Source of the DNA: JBKECO01 sp047974745 | GTDB taxonomy: Bacteria; Bacillota; Clostridia; Lachnospirales; Lachnospiraceae | Length of the DNA stretch: 64,000 bases | Reading direction: 5' to 3' | NCBI GenBank assembly: GCA_047974745.1 | Contig: JBKECO010000003.1 | Location: forward strand, 1-64,000 | Part shown: piece by piece, positions 9,703 to 17,146 of the stretch | How the letters are laid out: each line of letters begins with the position of its first letter | Numbering within the stretch: position 1 is the stretch's first letter | Notes under the pieces: generated by a model | The model's input: the letters and a program-made list of their open reading frames with translations, nothing else | What the model was told of the DNA's origin: nothing | The model's database searches: none | Translations under genes and position numbers: made by a program

Positions 9703-9730
9703 GGCAGTGTTTTTACACTGTCATTTTTTT
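9703..9730 (+). terminator. Terminator hairpin in the purA leader (possible attenuator)
   Basis: GGCAGTGT (9703-9710), a 4-nt loop, ACACTGTC (9715-9722, one G-U pair), then ATTTTTTT. It lies between the probable promoter and the purA ribosome site, so readthrough would be needed for expression. A second small hairpin (TGTCAG at 9750-9755 with CTGGCA at 9763-9768) lies downstream. Confidence 0.65.
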
Positions 9731-9805
9731 GCTTAAAAATGGAGAATGATGTCAGAGGATTTCTGGCATTCATATTGTCAGATGAGCATACAAGGAGGCA
9801 TACAA

Positions 9806-11095
9806 ATGGTAAAAGCAGTAGTTGGCGCAAACTGGGGAGATGAAGGAAAAGGCAAGATTACAGACATGCTTGCTGAGAAAGCAGATATCATAGTTCGTTT
9901 TCAGGGCGGAGCAAATGCAGGACATACAATTGTAAATGATTATGGTAAATTCGCACTTCATTCGCTTCCATCCGGAGTTTTTTATGATCATACCACGAGC
10001 ATCATCGGGAATGGTGTTGCGCTGAATATACCAGTCTTATTCCATGAGATCAACTCGCTGACGGAAAGAAATGTACCAATGCCTAAGATATTGGTCTCTG
10101 ACAGAGCACAGATCGTAATGCCATATCACATTTTATTCGATACCTATGAAGAAGAACGGCTCGCAGGCAAATCCTATGGATCCACAAAATCTGGTATTGC
10201 ACCATTTTACTCAGATAAATTTGCAAAGATCGGTTTCCAGGTAAGCGAATTATTCGATGATGCTATTCTAATAGAAAAAATAAAAAAAGTCTGCGAATTA
10301 AAAAATGTCATGCTGGAACATCTTTATCATAAACCATTATTGGATGAAACCGAACTCCTGATGCAAATGCATGAGTATCGTGAAATGATCGCACCTTATG
10401 TCTGCGACACCTCATTATATCTTGATGATGCAATTCGTGAGGGTAAGGAAATTCTCTTAGAAGGACAGCTTGGCACTTTAAAAGACCCTGATCATGGAAT
10501 CTATCCCATGGTAACATCATCTTCGACACTTGCGTCTTATGGCGCTGTTGGTGCAGGAATCCCACCTTATGAAATCAAGGAAATCATTACGGTATGCAAG
10601 GCATATTCCTCTGCAGTTGGAGCTGGTGCATTCGTCAGTGAAATTTTTGGGGAAGAGGCGGATGAACTTAGACGGCGCGGTGGTGATGGCGGAGAATATG
10701 GAGCGACGACGGGACGCCCAAGAAGAATGGGCTGGTTCGATGTGGTGGCTAGCAAATATGGCTGCAGACTTCAGGGAACAACAGATGTTGCTTTTACGGT
10801 GCTCGATGTATTAGGGTATCTGGATGAAATACCTGTTTGCACTGCATATGAAATCGATGGTGAGCTTACGACAGAATTTCCGATGACAGCAAGACTTGAC
10901 AAAGCAAAACCTGTGATCGAAGTACTAAAAGGATGGAAAACTGATATCAGGAACATCAGCAAATATGAAGATCTTCCTCAAAATTGTCGAAACTATATTG
11001 AATTTGTAGAAGAACGGATCGGTTATCCGATCACGATGATATCGAATGGACCTGGCAGAAATGACATAATCTATCGTCAGTCGAAATTAAAATAA
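9806..11095 (+). CDS. purA: Adenylosuccinate synthetase
   Basis: 429 residues. ATG 9806 is supported by AAGGAGG at 9792-9798 and by the family start VKAVVGANWGDEGKGK; the longer in-frame ATG at 9746 would place that ribosome site inside the gene. Motifs: GDEGKGK near residue 13, GANAGHTI (catalytic His), the IMP-binding block with RPRRMGWFD and the end block ISNGPGRNDII. It joins IMP and aspartate with GTP, the first step from IMP to AMP. It stands alone between a leader hairpin and a strong terminator, so it is probably monocistronic. Confidence 0.97.
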   Translation: MVKAVVGANWGDEGKGKITDMLAEKADIIVRFQGGANAGHTIVNDYGKFALHSLPSGVFYDHTTSIIGNGVALNIPVLFHEINSLTERNVPMPKILVSDRAQIVMPYHILFDTYEEERLAGKSYGSTKSGIAPFYSDKFAKIGFQVSELFDDAILIEKIKKVCELKNVMLEHLYHKPLLDETELLMQMHEYREMIAPYVCDTSLYLDDAIREGKEILLEGQLGTLKDPDHGIYPMVTSSSTLASYGAVGAGIPPYEIKEIITVCKAYSSAVGAGAFVSEIFGEEADELRRRGGDGGEYGATTGRPRRMGWFDVVASKYGCRLQGTTDVAFTVLDVLGYLDEIPVCTAYEIDGELTTEFPMTARLDKAKPVIEVLKGWKTDIRNISKYEDLPQNCRNYIEFVEERIGYPITMISNGPGRNDIIYRQSKLK

Positions 11096-11100
11096 CATAC

Positions 11101-11137
11101 AAAGAGAAGTAGCAGGTGTGAGCTACTTCTCTTTTTT
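11101..11137 (+). terminator. Rho-independent terminator after purA
   Basis: AAAGAGAAGTAGC pairs with GCTACTTCTCTTT around a short loop, followed by a T-run that merges with the start of the 163-bp repeat. Confidence 0.9.
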
Positions 11138-11299
11138 ATATCATAGGAAAGTGCTTCTATGATATAAAAAACGCTCCTCGAGGATGCGACCGCCACAATA
11201 GGGTGGAATGCCGCTTAGCGGCCTGTGGCGGCGCAAAAAAGTGTTTCTCCCTCAAGACTGAGGGTAGGGGGAGCTGATGTGTCGAAGACACTTTTTTAT
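11137..11299. repeat. 163-bp structured intergenic repeat, copy 1
   Basis: About 96% identical to 35832-35993 (5 substitutions, one 1-nt indel). It folds into ordered hairpins: TATATCATAG/CTATGATATA (11137-11166), a GC-rich stem CCGCCACA/TGTGGCGG enclosing GCCGCT-AGCGGC, and a last hairpin GTGTC-GAA-GACAC followed by TTTTTT. An outer stem AAAAAAGTGT (11235-11244) with ACACTTTTTT (11288-11297) can end transcription on either strand. Both copies start inside the T-run of a preceding terminator and end in a similar T6-AT. No open reading frame of note. Here it sits between convergent genes. Confidence 0.85.
11279..11297 (+). terminator. Terminator at the end of repeat copy 1
   Basis: GTGTC-GAA-GACAC then six T. 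The wider AAAAAAGTGT/ACACTTTTTT pairing also ends transcripts from the minus-strand gene at 11302. Confidence 0.65.
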
Positions 11300-11301
11300 A
11301 C

Positions 11302-11526
11302 TTATTCTTTGGGATCGATGTCCATCTCATTTTTCTGCTTTTTATCTTTTATGTACCGATACATGGAAGTATAGACCCAGATCAGGACCGGAATCAGAAT
11401 GGTCATCATGACGGAGGCCATAAAGGAATCAAATGCATAGCTGCTTCCGGAGAAGGCCAGCACGAATGTGAAAATATATAAAGAGAGCAATAAAACTGCA
11501 GAAATAAGGGCAAGTAACCGTTTCAT
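11302..11526 (-). CDS. Small membrane protein, unknown function
   Basis: 74 residues: two hydrophobic helices (about 4-26 and 36-56) and a lysine/aspartate-rich cytoplasmic tail. The first helix could also be read as a signal anchor. AAAGGA precedes the ATG. I do not recognise a named family. It converges on purA, with the 163-bp repeat between them acting as a shared terminator, and is divergent from the SEC-C gene. Confidence 0.6.
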   Translation of the reverse strand: MKRLLALISAVLLLSLYIFTFVLAFSGSSYAFDSFMASVMMTILIPVLIWVYTSMYRYIKDKKQKNEMDIDPKE

Positions 11527-11658
11527 GGAAAATCCTTTCGTTTTGAGTAAAGCCTGGATTCGTTCTGTTTTTCACTAATATAATAGCGAAGCAATAGTCG
11601 GACGTCAAGAAAGAATGCAATTTTAAAATAGGAAATGAAATAGGAAATGAAAAATATT

Positions 11659-11687
11659 TTGATATATTTGGAAAAATTTGGTATAAT
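11659..11687 (+). promoter_or_regulatory. Promoter of the SEC-C protein gene
   Basis: TTGATA (11659-11664), a 17-nt spacer, TATAAT (11682-11687). A short direct repeat, AAATAGGAAATG, precedes it near 11627-11650. Confidence 0.75.
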
Positions 11688-11751
11688 CGAGAAGTTATTA
11701 AAAATCAGAAGCAGATAATATTAATATAGTAATAGAAGGATGGTACGAGAT

Positions 11752-12252
11752 ATGGTATTATTAGACCAATGGCAGAAAGTAGCATATAACGAAAATACGA
11801 ACAAGCAGGAGCTGCAGAAGTTCTGGCAGAGATATTTTCTTTTGGAAAAGGGTGTTTATGAGAAGCTTCTAGTCAATCCGGATGAAACAGTCACCGGAAC
11901 GGTAAAAGAACTGGCTGACAAATTCGAGCTTTCCATTATGGAAATGACAGGGTTTTTGGATGGAATCAACGAAAGTCTTATCACACCGAATCCAATTGAT
12001 ACCATGGAGGAAGACACACAGGTCAGCCTTGGATTTGACAAGGAGACCTTATATAAAAATATGGTGGATGCAAAAGCAGACTGGCTCTATGAGCTTCCGG
12101 TCTGGGATGACATTTTTGATGAGGAAACAAAGAAGTCTCTCTATTTGGAGCAAAAGAAATCTGGAACTGTACATGTTGAAAAGAAAGTGGGACGTAATGA
12201 TAAATGTCCATGCGGAAGCGGTAAGAAATATAAGCATTGCTGCGGAAAGTAA
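11752..12252 (+). CDS. SEC-C metal-binding domain protein
   Basis: 166 residues from ATG 11752. The upstream ATG 11740 overlaps the ribosome site AGAAGGA, so the second start is preferred; it gives the N-terminus [15 protein letters not shown] helical N-terminal domain (residues 1-125) is followed by a C-terminal SEC-C motif, [20 protein letters not shown], whose three cysteines and a His/Cys bind zinc as at the SecA tail. Function unknown; SEC-C modules often mediate docking to SecB-like partners or ribosome-associated roles. Own promoter, own terminator, thrS next. Confidence 0.8.
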   Translation: MVLLDQWQKVAYNENTNKQELQKFWQRYFLLEKGVYEKLLVNPDETVTGTVKELADKFELSIMEMTGFLDGINESLITPNPIDTMEEDTQVSLGFDKETLYKNMVDAKADWLYELPVWDDIFDEETKKSLYLEQKKSGTVHVEKKVGRNDKCPCGSGKKYKHCCGK

Positions 12253-12305
12253 AGCTCCTTCTTTTTGAATGTGCAAACAGGTATTGTTCTTCCAATGAGT
12301 ATCGT

Positions 12306-12339
12306 CCCAGATGCATCTTCTGATGTATCTGGGTTTTTT
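12306..12339 (+). terminator. Rho-independent terminator before thrS
   Basis: CCCAGATGCATC pairs with GATGTATCTGGG around TTCT, followed by TTTTTT. It closes the SEC-C gene; I see no T-box sequence around it, so I do not treat it as a thrS attenuator. Confidence 0.85.
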
Positions 12340-12406
12340 GAATAACAGGATGGAAAGACAGAAATTAATATAGGGTAGATCAACCAATGAATATAGGAGA
12401 ATAACT

Positions 12407-14362
12407 ATGAATATCAGATTGAAAGACGGCTCAATGAAAGAATATGAGAATGGGATGTCCATATATGATATTGCCAGAGATATCAGTGACGGGCTTGCGC
12501 GAATGGCAGCGGCCGGTGAGGTGGATGGTGAGCTGATGGATGTAAGAACTATGGTCGAATCAGACTGTGATCTGAATATTGTCACCTTAAATGATGCAAT
12601 GGCGCTTCCGGTGATTCGACATACAACTGCTCATATTATGGCAGAGGCGGTAAAGACCCTTTATCCGAACGCAAAGCTTGCGATTGGTCCTGCGATTGAG
12701 GATGGTTTTTACTATGATTTTGAAACAGATCCCTTTACGAGAGAGGATCTGGATCGGATCGAAGCAGAAATGAAAAAAATAATCAAAAAAGGTACTCCGT
12801 TGAATCGTTCTACATTGAGTAGAGAAGAAGCGATTCATTTAATGAAGGAGAAGGACGAGCCTTTTAAAGTAGAATTGATCATGGATCTGCCTGAGGATGC
12901 AGAATTATCTTTTTATCAGCAGGACGATTTTACAGATCTTTGTGCAGGCCCCCATTTAATGAATACAAAACAGGTGAAGGCATTTAAACTAATTTCCTCC
13001 TCCATGGCATATTGGCGCGGGGATTCCAATAAAGCTAGACTGCAAAGAATCTATGGTACGGCTTTTAACAATAAGGAAGATCTGAATGCTCATTTGGAAC
13101 GTCTTGAGGATGCAAAGCGCAGAGACCATAACAAGCTCGGAAGAGAAATGAATCTGTTTACAACAGTTGATGTGATCGGTCAGGGACTGCCGCTGTTTAA
13201 ACCTGCTGGCACAAAAATGATCATGAAGCTGCAAAGATGGATCGAGGATCTTGAGGACAGAGAGTGGGGATACCTTAGAACACGTACCCCATTTTTGGCA
13301 AAAAGTGATCTCTATAAAATATCAGGACATTGGGATCATTATAAGGATGGGATGTTCGTACTTGGTGATGAAGAAGTGGACAAGGAGGTTTTTGCTCTGC
13401 GACCAATGACCTGTCCATTCCAATACTATGTTTATAAAGATTCGCAGAAATCCTATCGTGATCTGCCCTATCGAATGAGTGAGACCTCCACTTTGTTTCG
13501 AAATGAAGAATCGGGTGAAATGCATGGTCTTACAAGAGTGCGTCAATTCACAATAACAGAGGCTCACAATGTGATACGACCGGATCAGGTGGAAAGTGAA
13601 TTAAAAAGCTGTATAGATCTGGCTTATTATGTTCTTCGTGTACTGGGTCTGGAAAGTGATGTCACCTATCGCCTTTCAAAATGGGATCCAAACAACAGGG
13701 ATAAGTACCTTGGAGATGATGATTATTGGAATACAGCACAGCAATCACTTAGAAGCGTATTGATAGAGAAGGAGCTTTCATTTACAGAAGCGGATGGAGA
13801 AGCTGCCTTCTATGGTCCTAAAATCGACATTCAGGCAAAAAATGTATATGGAAAAGAAGACACGATGATCACGATCCAGCTAGATTGTGAAATTGCTGAG
13901 AAGTTTGATATGTATTATATTGATCAAAACGGTGATAAGGTGAGACCCTACATCGTGCATAGAACATCTATGGGCTGTTATGAAAGAACACTGGCTTGGC
14001 TGATCGAAAAGTATGCTGGAAAATTTCCGACATGGTTATGCCCGGAACAGGTGCGAATTCTTCCGATATCGGACAAGTACAGCGATTATGCTGAGATGGT
14101 CAGATCAGAGCTTGCAAAGAGTGGAATCGATGTGACGGTAGATCATCGTTCTGAAAAGATCGGGTTCAAAATTCGGGAAGCGAGACTTGATAAGTTGCCA
14201 TATATGCTGATCGTAGGACAGCAGGAGGAGGAGGATCACACCGTATCTGTACGAAGCCGTTTTGCGGGGGATGAGGGTGTAATTTCTTATCAGAAATTCA
14301 TAGATCAAATCAGCGAGGAAGTACGTACCAAAGAAATAAGAAAAGAACAGGATGTAAAATAA
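12407..14362 (+). CDS. thrS: Threonyl-tRNA synthetase
   Basis: 651 residues, full bacterial architecture: TGS domain (1-62), editing domain with HTTAH near residue 69 and a later CAGPH, then the class II core with MTCPFQYYVY (zinc Cys), FRNEESGEMHGLTRVRQF (motif 2), and SMGCYERTLAWLIEKY (motif 3), and a C-terminal anticodon-binding domain. It charges tRNA-Thr and removes mis-acylated serine. AGGAGA precedes the ATG. No T-box is visible in the 150-nt leader. Confidence 0.98.
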   Translation: MNIRLKDGSMKEYENGMSIYDIARDISDGLARMAAAGEVDGELMDVRTMVESDCDLNIVTLNDAMALPVIRHTTAHIMAEAVKTLYPNAKLAIGPAIEDGFYYDFETDPFTREDLDRIEAEMKKIIKKGTPLNRSTLSREEAIHLMKEKDEPFKVELIMDLPEDAELSFYQQDDFTDLCAGPHLMNTKQVKAFKLISSSMAYWRGDSNKARLQRIYGTAFNNKEDLNAHLERLEDAKRRDHNKLGREMNLFTTVDVIGQGLPLFKPAGTKMIMKLQRWIEDLEDREWGYLRTRTPFLAKSDLYKISGHWDHYKDGMFVLGDEEVDKEVFALRPMTCPFQYYVYKDSQKSYRDLPYRMSETSTLFRNEESGEMHGLTRVRQFTITEAHNVIRPDQVESELKSCIDLAYYVLRVLGLESDVTYRLSKWDPNNRDKYLGDDDYWNTAQQSLRSVLIEKELSFTEADGEAAFYGPKIDIQAKNVYGKEDTMITIQLDCEIAEKFDMYYIDQNGDKVRPYIVHRTSMGCYERTLAWLIEKYAGKFPTWLCPEQVRILPISDKYSDYAEMVRSELAKSGIDVTVDHRSEKIGFKIREARLDKLPYMLIVGQQEEEDHTVSVRSRFAGDEGVISYQKFIDQISEEVRTKEIRKEQDVK

Positions 14363-14385
14363 GTGTTAACATTCTATGAAATGCC

Positions 14386-14414
14386 TTGTATTTTGGAAAT
14401 ATGCTCGTTAAAAT
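14386..14414 (+). promoter_or_regulatory. Promoter upstream of the zinc phospholipase C-like gene
   Basis: TTGTAT (14386-14391), a 17-nt spacer, TAAAAT (14409-14414). Confidence 0.65.
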
Positions 14415-14468
14415 AGAACAGATAGTTAGTTACAACATACTTTTTGTGTATTTTTCGGAGGTTGACCA

Positions 14469-15017
14469 TTGAGAAAAAAGTCACATATTTCACTTGCCTG
14501 TTACATCGTGAGTAATACAGACAATATAGAATTAAAAAAGCATCGTTTCGCATTTATTTTCGGGAGCGTACTCCCAGATGTAAAACCATCATTTTTATAT
14601 AGAAGACATGAAATCAATGGAACATTCCATGATGTTAAAAATGCGATCGTCAGTCTCTCTGATGAGAAACATTCAAAACAATCCAGTTTCAGATTTTTTC
14701 GTGATCTTGGCCAGGTGACTCATTATCTGGCGGACTACTTTACCTTTCCGCATAATGAATGCTATACAGGTAGTCTGAAGGATCACTGTGATTATGAGGA
14801 GCATTTAAAAAAAGACCTGAAGAAATATTTGAAGGAAGGATTGGCAGATTTTCATTGTGCCAATCTCTTGGACCTTACATCACCAGAAGATATTGAAGCA
14901 TTCATATTGAGAAAGCATGAGGAGTACCTGGAATGGGCAGATGATGTGAAGACAGATATTTATAATATTGTCTCCGTGAATCTACAGACAGTGAAGTCGA
15001 TACTTTCGACAGCATAA
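14469..15017 (+). CDS. Zinc-dependent phospholipase C-family protein
   Basis: 182 residues. TTG 14469 is taken as start because GGAGG lies 7 nt upstream and the next internal starts would remove conserved residues. Metal-ligand pattern of the Zn_dep_PLPC fold: HISLACYI near the N-terminus, FIFGSVLPDVKPSF, FRDLGQVTHYLADYFTFPHN (His and Asp ligands) and YEEH. No export signal is visible, unlike secreted clostridial phospholipases, so the target is probably internal or the protein is a non-toxin relative. Own promoter; terminator at 15087. Confidence 0.75.
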   Translation: MRKKSHISLACYIVSNTDNIELKKHRFAFIFGSVLPDVKPSFLYRRHEINGTFHDVKNAIVSLSDEKHSKQSSFRFFRDLGQVTHYLADYFTFPHNECYTGSLKDHCDYEEHLKKDLKKYLKEGLADFHCANLLDLTSPEDIEAFILRKHEEYLEWADDVKTDIYNIVSVNLQTVKSILSTA

Positions 15018-15086
15018 GGATAACGTACAAAGTGATTTCATTGTTGTCTGACAATTTGCAATATACTATATATAGTGTGAAAAAAT

Positions 15087-15123
15087 CGCCAAAACCTAAT
15101 TTTATGGTTATGACGTTTTTTTT
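15087..15123 (+). terminator. Imperfect Rho-independent terminator
   Basis: CGCCAAAACC (15087-15096) and GGTTATGACG (15106-15115) pair at 8 of 10 positions and are followed by eight T. A promoter-like TTGTCT-N17-TATATA at 15044-15072 just upstream would give a transcript of about 45 nt; the hairpin could serve that or the gene ending at 15017. Confidence 0.55.
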
Positions 15124-15134
15124 ATGCTTTTTTC

Positions 15135-15163
15135 TTGCATTTTACATTTTTTTCATATAAAAT
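15135..15163 (+). promoter_or_regulatory. Promoter of the division and wall cluster (mraZ promoter)
   Basis: TTGCAT (15135-15140), a 17-nt spacer, TAAAAT (15158-15163). Transcript start expected near 15170, inside the MraZ boxes. Confidence 0.75.
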
Positions 15164-15170
15164 AGATTGA

Positions 15171-15210
15171 AAGTGGTAAAAAGTGGTAAAAAGTGGTGCA
15201 AAATGGTGGG
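15171..15210 (+). promoter_or_regulatory. MraZ operator: tandem GTGG boxes at 10-bp spacing
   Basis: AAGTGGTAAA at 15171, again at 15181, AAGTGGTGCA at 15191 and a degenerate AAATGGTGGG at 15201: four boxes, exactly one per 10 bp. MraZ is known to bind short GTGG-type repeats in its own promoter region, and these overlap the predicted start point. Confidence 0.85.
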
Positions 15211-15218
15211 TGATCGTT

Positions 15219-15650
15219 ATGTTCATGGGTGAATACAACCATACAATTGATCCGAAAGGAAGACTAATTGTCCCAGCGAAGTTCAGAGAACAGCTAGGCG
15301 AAGAATTTGTAGTCACCAAGGGACTTGATGGCTGTCTTTTTGTATATCCAAACGATGAATGGAAAACGATTGAAGAAAAATTCCGTACAGTACCGTTGAC
15401 CACAAAAGATGCAAGAAAATTTTCAAGATTTTTCTTTGCAGGAGCTGCAAGCTGTGAAGTGGATAAACAGGGAAGAATCTTACTTCCTGTTGTACTAAGA
15501 GAATTTGCAGAGCTTGAAAAGGACGTTGTACTGGTGGGTGTTCTAAATCGAATTGAGATTTGGAGCAAGGAAGTCTGGACATCTGCAAATACCTATGATG
15601 ATATGGATGAAGTAGCAGAGCATATGGCTGAACTAGGCTTGAGCATTTAA
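15219..15650 (+). CDS. mraZ: Transcriptional regulator MraZ
   Basis: 143 residues from ATG 15219, the normal length; the longer in-frame start at 15183 lies inside the operator. It begins [21 protein letters not shown] (first 20 typical) and carries a second AbrB-like repeat with DKQGRILLP. MraZ forms an oligomeric ring that binds GTGG repeats and represses the division cluster it heads. Those repeats lie just upstream. rsmH follows after 19 nt, so the two are co-transcribed. Confidence 0.95.
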   Translation: MFMGEYNHTIDPKGRLIVPAKFREQLGEEFVVTKGLDGCLFVYPNDEWKTIEEKFRTVPLTTKDARKFSRFFFAGAASCEVDKQGRILLPVVLREFAELEKDVVLVGVLNRIEIWSKEVWTSANTYDDMDEVAEHMAELGLSI

Positions 15651-15669
15651 AAACAATAGGAGGGCTGAC

Positions 15670-16608
15670 ATGGAATTTCGACATATTTCGATCCTGTTAG
15701 AGGAAGTGATCGAAAATCTGAATATAAGACCAGACGGAATCTATGTTGATGGAACCCTCGGAGGCGGAGGCCATTCCTTTGCCATTGCATCCAGACTGGA
15801 TCAGAATGGATGCCTAATCGGAATTGATCAGGATGCGGACGCAGTAGCTGCTGCAACAAAGAGACTGAACCCATTTCGGGAACAGGTAAAGATCGTCCGT
15901 AGTAACTATAGTAATATGAAGAATGTGTTGAATGACCTTGGAATTGAAAAAGCGGATGGGATTCTGCTGGATCTGGGAGTGTCTTCTTTTCAACTGGATT
16001 CCGAAGAGCGTGGCTTTACTTATAAAAGTGTAGATGCTCCTCTGGATATGCGGATGGATCAAAGACAGGAACTGACAGCAGAGCATATCGTTAATGAATA
16101 CAGCGAAATGGAATTGTTTCGAATTATCCGAGACTACGGAGAAGACCGTTTTGCAAAGAATATCGCAAAGCATATTGTAGCAGCAAGGAATAAGGGTCGA
16201 ATCAAAACTACAGGCGAATTAAATGAAATCATTTGCGGTGCAATACCGATGAAGATACAGGTAACGGGTGGACATCCATCGAAACGAACCTACCAAGCGA
16301 TCAGAATTGAGCTGAATCAGGAACTGGAGGTATTGAGAAATACACTGGATGAAATGATAGAACTGCTGAATCCGGGGGGACGGCTCTGTATTATCACCTT
16401 TCATTCACTTGAGGACAGAATTGTAAAGACCAGCTTTAAACGCAATGAGGATCCTTGTACATGTCCAAAGGAGTTTCCAGTCTGTATATGCAACAAGGTA
16501 TCTAAGGGAATAGTAATAACGAAAAAACCGATCAAGCCATCTCCCGATGAGATGGAAACAAACAGCAGATCAAAAAGCGCAAAATTGAGGGTTTTTGAGA
16601 GAACATAA
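15670..16608 (+). CDS. rsmH: 16S rRNA (cytosine-1402-N4) methyltransferase
   Basis: 312 residues. Motifs: [15 protein letters not shown] at the start, [14 protein letters not shown] (SAM-binding loop), [30 protein letters not shown] and [10 protein letters not shown]. It methylates N4 of C1402 in the ribosomal P site. AGGAGGG precedes ATG 15670. The stop is 13 nt before the ftsL start, with the ftsL ribosome site GAGGAG lying between. Confidence 0.97.
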   Translation: MEFRHISILLEEVIENLNIRPDGIYVDGTLGGGGHSFAIASRLDQNGCLIGIDQDADAVAAATKRLNPFREQVKIVRSNYSNMKNVLNDLGIEKADGILLDLGVSSFQLDSEERGFTYKSVDAPLDMRMDQRQELTAEHIVNEYSEMELFRIIRDYGEDRFAKNIAKHIVAARNKGRIKTTGELNEIICGAIPMKIQVTGGHPSKRTYQAIRIELNQELEVLRNTLDEMIELLNPGGRLCIITFHSLEDRIVKTSFKRNEDPCTCPKEFPVCICNKVSKGIVITKKPIKPSPDEMETNSRSKSAKLRVFERT

Positions 16609-16621
16609 TGAGGAGAGTAAC

Positions 16622-17146
16622 ATGGAACGGAATAGGGTGCAAAACAATGTAAGGAATACAAGGGGAAGATCACAGATATCTTCTAATTACTATATGACTG
16701 GAACAGCTGCAAATCAGGTCGAATTAGTACCGGAAGAAAGGATAAGAAGACAGAAGGAAAGAGAAGAGCAGCACAGAAAAAAGATCAATCAGCGGGCAGC
16801 TCAGCGGAATCAGGAGAAAGCAAAGCAGATGAACTTTGGATATGTGTTCTTTTGTACGATCGCTCTTTCGTTGACATGTCTTGTCTGTGTGACCTATATT
16901 CAGCTGCAGTCAAGCATCGTTTCAAATCTGGGGGCGATTTCAGCCATGGAAAGTGAAATTTCTGATCTGAAGGCAGACAATGATGCAGCAATCAAAAGAA
17001 TCAAGTCTATGCAGGATCTGGAGAATGTAAAGACTGCTGCGACGACAGAATACGGAATGCAGTTTGCAAGTTCAGATCAAATCGTGTATTATTCTATAGA
17101 CAACGATGATTATATGGATCAGATTTCAGATATTCCGGAGAAGTAA
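16622..17146 (+). CDS. ftsL: FtsL-like cell division protein
   Basis: 174 residues from ATG 16622 (GAGGAGAG at 16610). A basic, glutamine-rich cytoplasmic tail (1-75) is followed by a single membrane helix (about 77-98, YVFFCTIALSLTCLVCVTYI) and a short extracellular coiled coil (102-145). That bitopic layout and the position between rsmH and the class B PBP identify FtsL; primary sequence in this family is weakly conserved. It should form the FtsL-DivIC-DivIB complex with the FtsQ homologue at 22794. The cytoplasmic tail is longer than in Bacillus. Stop is directly followed by the PBP start. Confidence 0.8.
   Translation: MERNRVQNNVRNTRGRSQISSNYYMTGTAANQVELVPEERIRRQKEREEQHRKKINQRAAQRNQEKAKQMNFGYVFFCTIALSLTCLVCVTYIQLQSSIVSNLGAISAMESEISDLKADNDAAIKRIKSMQDLENVKTAATTEYGMQFASSDQIVYYSIDNDDYMDQISDIPEK

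Noticed and set aside
9746..9805. Longer purA start
   Set aside because: AAGGAGG at 9792 and the family start MVKAVVGANWGDEGKGK fix the start at 9806.
12253..12406. T-box leader for thrS
   Set aside because: Only a plain terminator hairpin is present; neither the TGGNACCGCG block nor an AGAGA/GGTG stem I pattern is visible.
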